A DNA stretch of 64,000 nt from Adenophora triphylla var. japonica (Eukaryota > Streptophyta > Magnoliopsida > Asterales > Campanulaceae), in assembly GCA_022495995.1 (NCBI GenBank), contig JAFEMH010001244.1, forward strand, positions 392,001 through 456,000, in the 5' to 3' direction. Below, in pieces: positions 23,037-34,286 of the stretch; the stretch's first letter is position 1, and each line of letters opens with the position of its first letter. Both the position numbers and the translations under genes were made by a program. The notes beneath the pieces were generated by a model, which saw only the letters and a program-made list of their open reading frames with translations, was not told the DNA's origin and searched no databases.

Positions 23037-24752
23037 TGTGAATGTGTGCCCAAATTTGTGGAATTCACGCGAGTTTGAAGACATCCGGTTTAATTTGAAA
23101 AACGGAGTCGCCACGCCATTTTGATTTCCTCAAAACTTTGAAAAAAAGGATTTATGGGTTCGGAGGTTAAGTTACCCCTTGGGAAGAACGGATCGTCGTT
23201 CACCCAAGGTGCCTTGCCGTAGCAAGTCTCCCTAGATTCCGTTTATTTTGCTTGCTTGCGTGCTTTCTTGTGTGCATGTGTTTGAATGAAAGGGGAGGGA
23301 ATGTCCCAAGTTGTCTTCCGGACGTACAAACCATTTATTGGTTGACGCTCGGGATTTCTTGGATTTTATGTATTCGGGATTTTGATCCCGTCCTCATCTT
23401 GGACTTGTGATCATCGCATTTTTAACCTCGGGACTTGCGTGATCGAGAGAAGGACTCCCTTTTATAGTCCAAAATTGAGGTTCTTTAGGAAGGAATGTCC
23501 TTAGCCCATCAATCCTACACCTTAAGACGATCGAGCTTATATGAATGCTTCATGCTCGTCTTAAGTGATAATCGGAGATATAGGGTTCAAGGTTATCCCT
23601 TTCTAAAGAGATTGTGGAACCTTTAATGGAAGAAACGATATAAAGATAGGATCTTTACACCGGTCCGTTCCAAGGTTGCTAAAGGGGACATGGGGGAATG
23701 CATGTAAAAATGACATTTTTAGTGAAAAGATGACATTTTTGGGTTGCAAAGGATGCATTTGATTTGCAAAGGATGCATTTTGATGTAAAGGCATGATTTT
23801 TATGCAAAAGATGCATTTTTATGAGGAAATTAGGGTTTAGTATGCAAAGGATGCATAAAGATTGCATTTTGAAAAGCAAAGGATGCATTTTTATGATAAA
23901 GGAATGACCTTTAATGCAAAGGATGCATAGAAATGGATTGTAGGTACAAAGGATGCACCTTTTTTATAAAGACATGATTTTTATATGCAAATGATGCATA
24001 AAGATGACATTTTTATGTAAAAAGGGGATTTTTAAGTGCAAAGGATGCACCTTTGAGTATAAAGATTACATTTTTAATGACAAATGATGCCTAATTCATG
24101 CAAAGGGGAAAGGGGGAATGATAAAGATATGATCTTTAATACTAACTACCAAGTCCCAAGCAAAGATAATAACAATATATGAATGCAAGGAGCAATTTAA
24201 TTCACATAGAGCAATTAGAATGCAAGGTTAGGGAGTGAGAGGTTACCAATGGTGGCCTCTTCTTCTTTGGGTTGAACAAGGTGGAAGGACCAACTTTGGG
24301 ATCTTCAAGGAGGAGGAAGGAGGCTTCTTGGCTTGCTTCTTCAACCCTTGGGATTCCCAGCAGTATTGAGGAGTATTCTTGAGTCTGAATATGGAGTGTG
24401 GTGTGTGTTTTTCGTATTTAAAATGGGTAGAGGAGGGCTCTATTTATAGGCAGTCTGGAAATCGCCAATGAAGCCGTGCGGCCAGAGACCCTTGGCTAAT
24501 GCAGCCGTGCGGCATTATCCCTTGTGACTCAGCATGTTTCTAGAATCATGCAAGGTGGCCATTCTAGAAGTTTTCCCAAATTAAGAAAAACGTATTTCTT
24601 AATTGGGAAGCTTTCCTTTCAGCCTTTACATGATTTGGAACAGTTCCGGAATTGTTCCGGAACTCCAGGAAAGTCCGGGGAGTTACCGGGTAATTTATCG
24701 GAATTGCCGGGAAAATTAACCGGAAGGCATGAGCCAGATTTGGGTACTTACA
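23037..24752 (-). repeat. 3' LTR of element B
   Basis: Nearly identical to 37196-38921. I count about 22 substitutions, one short homopolymer indel and one indel of about 9 bp. It contains degenerate repeats of GCAAAGGATGCA (23735-24090, about fifteen copies), a minus-strand TATA box and two GCCGTGCGGC palindromes. Confidence 0.93.
24441..24513 (-). promoter_or_regulatory. LTR promoter of element B: TATA box with two upstream palindromes (left LTR)
   Basis: On the minus strand TATAAATA (24448-24441) is followed by GAGCCCTCCTC. Upstream of it, at 24473-24482 and 24504-24513, lie two copies of GCCGTGCGGC within AATGAAGCCGTGCGGC / AATGCAGCCGTGCGGC. The right LTR has the same arrangement at 38610-38681, with one palindrome decayed to GCCGTGCGAC. 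That the palindromes are regulatory is inference from position. Confidence 0.6.
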
Positions 24753-25594
24753 GAAGCCCCTCGGCAACGTCACTTGCAGGGCTAGTGGGGTTGTCGATAG
24801 AAAAGGATCCAATCTGGCGAATGCCGAGACGGATTAGGTGACCAAGGTGGTCAAGTGGCTGAACCTCTGGAAGGCTACCTACGTATCCCGAGTGGGAATC
24901 AAGCCAGGTCGTAGTTCTGAAGAGATCCTCTGAGGAATAGAGAAGAGAAAACTGGTCTCTTGATGGGGAAATGGCAGAGAAAATGACCTAGGAGGTCAAG
25001 CAATTGATCCTACTGGGGATAGGCTAGAAGTGACCAAAGTGGTCGGATGTAAAGACCTTTATGAGGGGCTATTTCATCACTGAGGAGCGACGAAGGAATA
25101 GGGTGACCAAAGTGGTCGGATGGCTGGACCTTTTATAAAAGGCTACCTACGTATCCCGGAGGAATCAAGCCTTGATCGTAGTTCAAGCATCACTAGATAG
25201 GTTAGGAACGATGTCTAGGATCCTTGAAGGTTTTGACAATTAATGGAGGTTGTCACCTAATTGACAATTAATGGAGGTTGTCACCTGAGGAAACTAGATC
25301 TTACGTCACTATCGAGGAGATAGAGGTAGCTAAAGTTTAGAGAACTTGAGCGTACTTCACTATCGGTGATAGAGGTAGCTTAAGTTTAGAGTTCTGATAA
25401 TTCGGAGGTTGTCACCTAGCGTTATCCCGTTATAACGGAAGTAACGGAGGCGACTGGGGAAGAAAGCTTATTTGCTTGGAAGATAAAGGACATCTTTTGA
25501 AAATGACGTTATCTTGGTTAAAAGATAACGGGAATTACATGCCCAAGTGGAAAGTCCAGGGGCAAAAGGGTAATTTCTGCTCAGAGCGAAAGAA
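24753..25594 (-). other. 3' untranslated region of element B with polypurine tract
   Basis: No gene. On the minus strand GCCGAGGGGCTTC borders the LTR as the polypurine tract. Blocks of TACCTACGTATCCC..GGAATCAAGC..CGTAGTTC (24876-24925 and 25141-25182) alternate with GTGACCAAAGTGGTC-type repeats (24838, 25031, 25101). Paired 30-50-bp repeats carry TTGACAATTAATGGAGGTTG (25234-25285). Confidence 0.65.
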
Positions 25595-25633
25595 GCCGCC
25601 CGGCATGAGATGGAGAAAAAGAAGCCGTACGGC
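25595..25633 (+). promoter_or_regulatory. palindrome pair upstream of the antisense PMD gene of B
   Basis: GCCGCCCGGC (25595-25604) and the perfect palindrome GCCGTACGGC (25624-25633), each preceded by GAA. They resemble the LTR palindromes. A TATA-like TTATTTAAAAC (25656-25666) and the start codon at 25780 follow on the plus strand, as expected for a promoter. Confidence 0.55.
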
Positions 25634-25779
25634 TAGAAGCTTGATTTTTCCAGATTATTTAAAACAGATTTGAACGGGCATTGGGCATCCATTGCCGCCC
25701 TTGAACTGCCGAGGAAGAGAGAGAGAAAGGAGAGAGTTTCTTCAAGAATCCCTCAATTCCCTTGCTTCTATTGATTGAG

Positions 25780-28522
25780 ATGGATCCGAAGGGGAACCCA
25801 ATACCGAGGCAAGCTAGAAGGAACATCTCCGCAGCCGCGAGAAGGAGGAGGAAGGAGCTTGTTCGGACGGAGAGGAAGTATGACTTCCTTACGCCTCCAT
25901 CGGAGCTCTATCCGGGGAGAAGGGAGCATAAATCAACAAACCCTCGATCGGTTGGGGTAAGCATTCTTAGTTTGCTCAATTCCGTCGATTTTGATTGGAT
26001 TTTGATTGATTTAGGGCTTGACCCGAGCTTTAGGAATTTTTCGAATTTTCCTAGGATTTTCGGATGATTTTGAAATCTTGATGATTAACCTATGAGGCTA
26101 AAAAGATGCAAGTGCAATTTTTTTTTTGATAAAAATAATGAGAATGACTCACTTTTTTTTTTCAAAAATAATTGTCTAAAAATGTGACGAAGTCCTCGCA
26201 TGTGCTAAAACTAGGTCAAATCTGAATCGTAGATGAGAAAACGGGATTTTGGATGATGAAAAGGATTCATGCATGCCATTTTTTGAGAAAAATAATGCTT
26301 ATGTGCAAATATATTTTGAAAATTGTGATTTTGTGCTTAGGAAAGCAATGTGCTTGACATGACGTGTTTCAAGTGATGAAAGACGTGTTTTCTATGCATA
26401 GGGTGCTAGAAAAATTTTCATGAATGCTTTTCTTTTGAAAATATGTGCACTTTTGAATATATGCATGCTTTTGAAATGAGATGAAGGACTGACGCATTTC
26501 TTTGCTGTGATTGTCTACAGGAGAACAAGTCTAGAGGGCCTTCGGAGATTCTTTGTGAGGCTATGGGAGAGGATGCCCGATTTTGAGAAGAATGGGGCGA
26601 ACCCTAAGCAGCTGGTGAGGGCTACCGACTTGGATTTATTCATTGAGGCCATCGGCAGAGGTATCCACATTACCTCGACGAGCAAGGGCTTGGTCCAGGC
26701 CCTATCTGAGTTTTGGTGGGACACCACCACAGGCTTTCATCTTAGGCAGGGGAGGCGCGGTGACTCCGGCCGATTTCACTGCTATCACGGGCTTACGAGT
26801 TCATAGGGAGGCTGTAACTTGGAGGGACCATATCACCGCGAGGAGTTCGGGGCTTTAGTTGGATTTGAGTTGATTCCCGAGGGCTTGGAATGGAGACGAG
26901 GAACGTCGAGGTGGCAGTCCAGAACTGCATACGGGACTTTGCCGCTAGTGAGGTGACTGCCCACCAGCTTGCTAGAGCTTTTGTGTGGTTGATGCTGTTG
27001 GTCACCATCTTTGCAAATTCTGGGACTCTGGCTATGACTTGCCTCCTCGATTCTCTGGAGGATGTTGGCGGGATTGGGACGGTCTCGTGGGGCGAGGCCG
27101 GATTGGCGGAGCTCTACTTCTCTCTGGATATGTACAGCCGGAACAAGGCTGCCTCCATGGATTGCTTCTCTTTCGCCCTTGAGGTAGTCTCGCTTTCTTT
27201 TCTCTTTTACTTTCTGCCTTTAAGACTTTTCATGAAAGAGAAAATGACCTTTTTGATGTTTTGAACATGGAGGTCTGGTTTTGTGAGGTGATCAGGTTCT
27301 TTCCGTGGAACCAACAGAGCGATGTCACCATCTTTCCCGCTATGATCCGCTGGAGGGGAGATGCGAGGGATAAGTTCACCGGGAAGACCCGAATCACCTT
27401 TGATTACAAGATGGTGAGGCCAGTCATCAACAGGGATGGACACGACGGAGTGGACTTCTACCCGTGGGGCAGGTATCCAGAGATTTTGCTAGGAGAGGCC
27501 GTGGAGGCGACGAGGCGAGAGGCGGTGGTTGGCCCAGGGCGACATGCGATGTCATCTATACGGGGACCGATTTTCCGAGCGGCGTGGCCATGTCCCTCCA
27601 TTGGACGCCATTACTCCTCGGGATCCTCCGGCACGGATGCTTTGCGGCCCGAGATTGGCCGGCGGATGAGATAGAGATATTCGGGCGGCGTGGCCGCCGA
27701 GGAGTATTTTGACATGGATACCCCCTACGTTGTGTTTGTGGAGCGGCGGCGAGGGCGCCACAGAAGCTAGTAAAGTTGGCGGTCACTCAGGGATATGGGG
27801 AGGACGAGCCTTCTGATCCGCCGATCCCTCCTGCTCATCTTTCATATGTGGTCCACGGAGTACCGAGGAGGTTGAGGATACCTGTCCCCGATGCTAGGGA
27901 GCCCCAGTATACCTTGCCGCCAGACAGCACTGTAAGTACACTTTAGGGTCTTTTCCCTCTTTCAGATTTCTTTGCTTTTTTGCAATTCTTGAGATTTTCT
28001 GAGATTTTCTTCCCTTTTTCTCAGGTTCCAGCTCGCACTTACGACAGACTGGTCAGGCAGAACAGGGGCTGGAAAGACATGTGCCGGTCCCTTTTGAGAA
28101 AGCTGGCCTGCACTTCAAAGGCGGCAGCGGATGCACAGGAGTCCGGGCACAAGAGAAGGCATGTCGGGGGCACAGCGTCTACCTCATCGGCCTCGGAGTA
28201 CTCTTCCAGTGCCATGCCTCGGGGACGGGGACCCAATGCTGACATCCTAGAGCAGCTGGCTGAGTACGGGCACGACAATGTCCACCTGTCAGATGTGAGC
28301 GATGCAGAGGATTTGATGAGGGAGGCTAGCGTCTACGAGCTGAGCAGCGATGAAGAAGAAGAATCGGAGGCCTATGAGGTCTCTAGAATTGGCTTAGGAA
28401 GGAAACAAACAATGAACAAATTTTTATGCACACTTTATTTGTTTTTTGCTTTATTTGGGCGCCAATGGGGCGAAAATAATGTAATACTGTTTTATTTGCT
28501 TTTCCTATTTATGCTTTATTAA
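25780..28522 (+). pseudogene. antisense plant-mobile-domain (PMD) gene of element B
   Basis: A gene on the strand opposite to pol. Exon 1 (25780-25956) encodes MDPKGNPIPRQARR and a basic stretch, ending in a GTAAGC donor. Exon 2 (26521-27183, after CTACAG) has LEGLRRFFVRLWERMPDF, WWDTTTGFHLRQG, TPADFTAITGLRVHREAVTW, and later AVQNCIRDFAASEV and GEAGLAELYFSLDMYSRNKA. This is the PMD order found in MAIN-like proteins and in some gypsy and MULE elements. Exon 3 (about 27273-27931) has EVWFCEVIRFFPWN and DFYPWGRYPE. Exon 4 (28025 on) has YDRLVRQNRGWKDMCRSLLR and an acidic tail. Frame breaks near 26755 and 26815 interrupt exon 2. The role is unknown; PMD proteins of plants act in silencing and genome stability. 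Confidence 0.75.
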
Positions 28523-28973
28523 TTTGCATATTACTTGAGCCTCGGGGCGATTTTTTGCTTGGAATTGGGGCTGAAACTGGGCCAAAATGATATATAATGA
28601 TGTATAAATGCTTGGATGGTCTTTGAACATGTTTTTGTACAGGTTTTGGTTGAAAAAGTGGGGTGAAAACTCCCTTTGGGCAGTAACTTGGTTGCTACAG
28701 ATTTGTCACTTACATCAGGTAAATGAAGCCGTGCGGCATGGTCTCCTGAGCAAATGAGGCCGTGCGGCTTACAGTTTTGTCTGGACTGGTTATTTTCAGA
28801 ATAAAACTAAGGCTTGGCCATTTCATTTCATTTTCTACTTAGACTTGTCCCAACTGTTCCCAGAGCACATATTGGACCTAAAAACACCACCTTTGATCAC
28901 TTTGCGATGAAGAAGCCCGTTAGATTGCAAAAGGGGGAAAAGAGACCGCTTTCTGTCTGATCTTCAGTCTTGG
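28523..28973 (+). promoter_or_regulatory. intergenic/promoter region before the second antisense gene of B
   Basis: Two palindromes GCCGTGCGGC at 28728-28737 and 28759-28768, in the contexts AAATGAAGCCGTGCGGC and AAATGAGGCCGTGCGGC that also occur in the LTR. A possible early start codon (MKKPVRLQKG) lies at 28903. The rest is T-rich with no other feature. Confidence 0.5.
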
Positions 28974-30405
28974 GTGAGATATAACTTTCAATCTCACAAG
29001 GGGTTGCTTGATTCTTCCTTCAAGATCAAGTCTTTATGGCATTTGAGGGATCTCCCGCCCGATTGGGACCTTTTGAGAGCAGCAGCAAAGTTTTGGGACG
29101 TCCGGAGACACGTTTACTGCTTTTCTTATAATGAGATTGTCCCAACGCATGAAGACTTCCGAGCCTTGATTGGGGGTCCAGAAATTGAGGCTATATCGAT
29201 TCCGTTGATCGAAGACGTGCCGGTGGCGGCAAAGCTTGCATCTTTTACGCAATTTCTGGAAGAAGGCGAGGAGATGATGATAGCCCGGATAGGATTGACC
29301 TTTACGATATCCGGGCAGGTTCGGGTCTCCAGCTGTGGCTGCGACCACGGTGGCTATGGATGCCTTTATCCTCTGCGTATTTTCTTCTCTGTTTACCGGC
29401 GAGTCCGTGGGAATCTGTCATGGCGGTCTTTTAGACATGGTCGAGAGATTGCAGGGGCTGGGAAGGACATTGTTCCACTTGGTTTTGGGTGAGACCTTTC
29501 ATGGCATTGACGGGATGGCTAGAGGAGACCATTTCATGAGGTGCAGGAGTCAGGCATGCGGACTTTGTGGGCTGCGGGGAGAGGCTCGGGGCTTTTCCGG
29601 GGCTTTGCCGACTCGGTGCCCTTGGGTGATTTCTCGGAGAGGTGCGCCTCGTCGGCGGGACCCGGGGTAGGCGGGAGGCGATGATGGCTAGGTTATCCAC
29701 TTCGGACATCCGGCGGTGGGTACCTCCTGGAGGTTGCGGACCGGGAGGATATTTCGGGAGTCCTATATAGTGAGGGTTCCGGGGTTACGCTGGTCATCCT
29801 TCTAAATACCCTGCTTGGTATCCAGGCAGTTCGGGGCCTTATAGGAGCCATTGAGCGATTGGGAGGACATCCGTACCATGGAGGTGGTGCCATTAGCCAT
29901 GCGGGATCCAGCCAACTTCTCATTCTTCTCGAGGGCTTGGACTTACACTGCTTTTCCACCCAGGGCTATCTTCGGGAGCGGGGAAGAGTACCATCTTGAC
30001 CCTTTGTCTTCTTGGATTGGTACGAGAGGGAGATGGGAGTGACCCGGGTCATTTTGGGGAGAGACGTCGGGCTTTATTGGGGGCGGCTGCGACTTGAGTA
30101 GGACTACGAGGGAGGCGAGGCTAAGGCGAGTCGCCATAACCCGGTCGGGTGACACGATCGGAGATATGGAGGCTCGATACAAGAGATTGTTCGAGGTCGC
30201 TCCTTTGGCGAGGCTCGAGAGGGAGGAAGTGCGGACTCGTGCTCGAGTTGAGAGGGCACTTATTGACACGGGTTTGATAGAGGCTCCAGTGAGGATACCT
30301 GAGGTCGGAATGAGGGAGACCGACATTATAGAGAAGAAGAGAAAGAACACTCGACGGGGTCGAGGTAAATGGAAGAAGACCAAAGAAGACTCAGCGAATG
30401 ACGAC
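28974..30405 (+). pseudogene. second antisense gene of element B, DUF7745-like
   Basis: Begins MRYNFQSHKGLLDSSFKIKS, then LRAAAKFWDVRRHVYCFSYN and EIVPTHEDFRALIGGPEIEA. A frameshift near 29335 leads to AFILCVFSSLFTGESVGICH, then GLGRTLFHLVLGETFHGIDG. Another break leads to WVPPGGCGPGGYFGSPI and a segment near AVRGLIGAIERLGG. A final frame (30094-30405) is highly charged and ends KKRKNTRRGRGKWKKTKED. The pattern FWD..YCFSYNEIVPT..EDF, then a hydrophobic region, then W.PPG....G resembles the plant DUF7745 family of retrotransposon-associated proteins; I rate this moderate. The homologue in element C is at 59397-60920. Function unknown; the basic tail suggests nucleic-acid binding or nuclear import (inference). 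Confidence 0.6.
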
Positions 30406-30946
30406 TGACAGATCTTTTCTTAGGATGCCCTTATTGCCATTTTGCAAACACAATAGTTTTATTAGGCATTTTATTGTATTTTAGATCTTTGTAGCAGGTT
30501 AGCAGAGTCAAGAGTAGACCGTGCTTGAACTCATCAAGGAATTTTTAACTTGTAATGAACAAGAAATATTATCTTAGAAATTAATAAAGACACAATTTCA
30601 TGGAAATTTCAAATGTCTTTATTGATTGAGACCCGTTTTATGAAAACTGGAATGCCCTTTATATTTTTTTTTATTGTTTAGACCGAACCATATATGGCTG
30701 CCTACGTTCCCCTTTTACAAGAAAGACTAAGGGGCTCAGGTCTTCGTAGTTCATTCTGGTGAACTCTTTTCTATTTTTTTATGTGCAGCCCTGTTTTTTG
30801 CCTAGACCGCCATTTTTGGGTTTTCAGCCTAGCTGGGCATTACTCTTTTTGCACTGAGATTTTTTTTTTTTTTTTTTTATGTGCAACCTGTTTTTGCCTA
30901 GACCGCCCTTTTTGGGTTTCGGCCTAGTGGGTATTACTCTTTTGCA

Positions 30947-31007
<61 letters not shown>

Positions 31008-31086
31008 TATTTCTTAGACATAGTACCTTCGGAGCTTATCACCGTTATTTGGGTGGACAAAGGGATTGCCGTCCAGTGCGCAAGTT
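30406..31086. other. convergent region between antisense genes and pol of B
   Basis: Contains a 28-bp string built on GTAGACCGTGCTTGAACTCA (30511-30538) that is identical in element C (61008-61035). It also has GCCTACGTTCCCC..GGGGCTCAGG..CGTAGTTCA (30696-30755), two copies of TTTGCCTAGACCGCC..GGGTTT..GCCTAG (30797-30830 and 30889-30928), a T-run (30861-30879) and an (AT)n microsatellite at 30950-31002. Both transcription units end here, so polyadenylation signals for both strands are expected; AATAAAG at 30583 would serve the plus-strand gene. Confidence 0.55.
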
Positions 31087-34000
31087 TCATGGCTCCTCCC
31101 GATAGTATCTTACGCACCACATACGGGCGATCCAAACGGGTTCCCATTTTCCCGGGGTTGTCTGCGGTAGGGGCTTTACTTTCAGCACTAAGTCACCCTC
31201 TTTGATGTCTCTGGCCTTGACCTTTTTGTCAAATGCTCTGGCCATTCGCCTCTGATAGGCTCGGGTGTGTTCCATGGCTTTAAGCCTTCTTTCGTCAAGC
31301 AAGGCCAACTCATCATGCGGCTACGCAACCATTCTACTTCGTTGACCTTTGTTTTCCGGGAGGACCCTTAATGACGGGATTTCCAACTCCACTTTGGTAA
31401 CCTTGCTTCCATCCCAGTAGGTTAGAGGCAAGGAGTTTCTCCTGTGGCTACATTACGACAGAGACGTTACGTAGCCCCATAGTGCCAGTGCGGCTTTTCG
31501 GGCCAATCACGACCACGGGTGGCCATTTTCCGGATGATCCGTTCGGCGTCTTATTAGCGGCTTCCACGGCTCCATTAGTCGAGTGCATGCGGGGACGACT
31601 TGTGGCGAGTGATCTGAACTCGACGGCAATCTACCGCAGTACCCTTCAAAGTGCGACCCATTATCGAAATGATCTCATTGGGCATCCCATATCTACACAT
31701 TATGTTTTCTTTGATAAAGCTGGGCCACCTTCTTGGAAGTGAGGACCTTGTAGGACTTGGCCTCTACCCACTTGGTGAAGTAGTCGGCGCCACTAACACG
31801 AATTCGTGCCCATTGCTTCTGTAGGGGCTATCTTCCCTATCACGTCAATACCCCAAGTTGCAAACGGCCAAGGAGTCGTCATGCGATACGGGTCGTGAGG
31901 CGGGAGATGGTTGAGGTTGGCGGCCGGGCACTTGTCGCACGCTCGGACATGCGAACACGGTCTGTCTCCATGGAAATCCGGTAGTAACCCATTACGAGGA
32001 TCACTTGCATCGGGGCTCTAGCATTCATATGAGGACCGCAGGGACCATTGTGGACTTCAGTCATCAACTCTTTGGCTCTTTCTTGAGTGACGCACAAGAG
32101 GAGTGGTCCTTGATACCGCTTCTTGTACAAGTTGCCTCCTAGAATGACATAATGGGAGGCCAACCTTTTCAGGGCTTGCAAGCTCTTAGCTTTGACACCT
32201 TCTTTTGGCCGACCTTCTTCATCTTTGAAAACTGACTCTCCATCTTTGAGGAACTGGTAAATTTGATTGTACCACGGTTCCTTGATAGGCTCGGGTCCCG
32301 GGTCTACTTCACAATAGAAAGTTGGGGCTTCTCTTCTACCTACTACGAAGGGTTTTATGGCTTTTCCCTCGGGAATCTCTACCGGTGAGGCTAAAGTAGC
32401 GAGGGCATCTGCGAATCTGTTCTTTTCCCTTGGCAAGTAGTGGAAAGTCACTTCTACGAAGCTGTCCGATCCAACTCCTCCGTATGGGCATGATACCGCT
32501 GAAGATTAGGGTCCACAGTCTTCCATTTGTTGGAGACCTGGTTGATGATCATGGTTGAGTCTCCGTAAACTTCGAGCTCCTTGACATTCCTTTCTAGGGC
32601 AGCCTCCAAACCAGCAATGCAAGCTTCGTACTCGGAGACATAGTTCGTGGCAGGGAAGTTCAACTTGAGGGCTATGGGTGTATGCTCATCTTTCGGATCG
32701 ACCAGTAGCATCCCTATGCCATTTCCTCTTTTGTTAGCGGCTCCATCAAAGAAAAGGCGCCACGGTTTCGAGCTCAACTACGAAGATCCCTTCATGCAGG
32801 AATTGGGGTTCGGGCCCTCTGTCCTCATTCTTGCGGGAAGTTCGCCGAGGTGGTCGACAATGCTTGACCCTTGATGGCCTTTCTGGTTACGTAGCTAATG
32901 TCGTACTCTGCTAAGAAGAAAGACCACTTTGCTAGACGCATCGAGAGAGAAGGCTTATCGAAGATATACTTGATGGGGTCCATTTTTGAGACCAAATTTA
33001 TCGGATGGGCTTGCATATAATGCTTCAACTTGCCGACTACCCGGACCCGATCTGCACAAGTCTTTTCACATGCGGAGTAATTGAGCTCACTTCCTTGCGG
33101 CTTAGGGTGACAAAGTAAATGGCATTCTCTACGAGAGTCTTTCTTCTCTGAGCAAGCATAGCCCCAAGCTTGCCGTATCGGTGACGGTAAGATAGAGCGA
33201 GAAGAGGTTTACTGTCTATGTGGGGGCATAGTCTTGGAGGATGTACTAAGTATGCTTTGATGCAGTCAAAGGCATCCTGGCATTCCTCGGTCCACTCTGT
33301 ATCTACATTCTTCTTCATGAGCTTGAAGATGGGCTCGCACATAGTGGTCAGCGGTTGTGAAACGGTGATGTCTTGCGGTTTACCCATAAAGCTCTTGACT
33401 TACATGCAGGTTTGAGGTGGCCTCATGTCCATAATGGCTTTGATCTTTCGGGGGTCGACTTCGATACCTCGCTCCGTGACCATATACCCAAGCACTTTTC
33501 CCCTTGTCGCTCAGAAGGTGCATTTAGCAGGGTTTAGTCTCATGGAATGTTGTCTCAGTCTCTCAAAGAACTTTCGCAGGTCAACAAAGTGCTGTCCGTC
33601 CTCGCCTTTGGAGTGGATTATCATGTCATCTACGTAGACCTCAATCTCCTTGTGGATCATGTCATGGAAAAGCGCGGTCGCTGCCCTTTGATAAGTAGCC
33701 CCGGCGTTCTTGAGCCCAAATGGCATTACTGTATAGCGATAAGTTCCCCACGGTGTGGTGAAGGTATCTTTTCTTGGTCTTCTTCGGCCATCTTGATGCG
33801 GTTGTAGCACAAAGCCATCAACGAAGGATTTGACTTCGTAGTTGGCGGTGGAGTCCACCGGGATGTCTATGTTTGGCAAGGGTAATCATCTTTGGGGCAG
33901 CCTTGTTCGGATCCGGAAATCTACACGAGCGGCGCACCTTCCCATTGGCCTTGGTGACGGTCACAATATTGGATAACCATGTCGGATATTCGATGACTAC

Positions 34001-34286
34001 GATGAATCCTACCCGCGGTAGCTTCTCAATTTCTTCTTTGACTGTATAGACCATTACGGCTTGATTTTCCTCAATTTACGCTTTGCGGCTTAGCATTTGG
34101 TGCTAGAGGGATTACGTGCTCTACTATTGAGCTGTCTAGCCCCGGCATATCCTTGTACGACCATGCAAAGACGTCCATGTATTCTACGAGCGAGATCAAC
34201 GGTCTGTCCCGTTCAACCCCCTGGAAGAAGTTTCCGAGCTGTGTCTCTTTAGGTTCCTCGACGGTACCCAAGTTCACACTTGTCAA
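31087..34286 (-). pseudogene. pol: pol polyprotein of element B (RT, two RNase H, integrase)
   Basis: Copies RNA to DNA and inserts it. Order on the minus strand: a pre-RT block EYMDVFAWSYKDMPGLDSSI (34190-34130); reverse transcriptase with VKEEIEKLPRVGFI (34050-34000), FTTPWGTYRYTVMPFGLKNA and the catalytic YVDDM (about 33640-33620); first RNase H remnants (33390-32830); and a second, archaeal-type RNase H with WRLFFDGAANKRGNGIGMLL (32777-32454). Integrase follows, with a zinc region EVHNGPCGPHMNARAPMQ (32060-32010) and a C-terminal block ARAFDKKVKARDIKEGDLVL (31240-31180). The double RNase H is the hallmark of the Tat/Ogre lineage. Many single-base frame breaks occur, for example in the FVDGF and CPKDDF regions of reverse transcriptase. 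Most of the integrase DDE core is frame-shifted. Confidence 0.85.

Noticed and set aside
25780..30405. PMD and DUF7745-like genes as ordinary host genes
   Set aside because: They lie inside the LTR pair of element B, are broken by frameshifts, and recur at the same place in element C. They belong to the elements.
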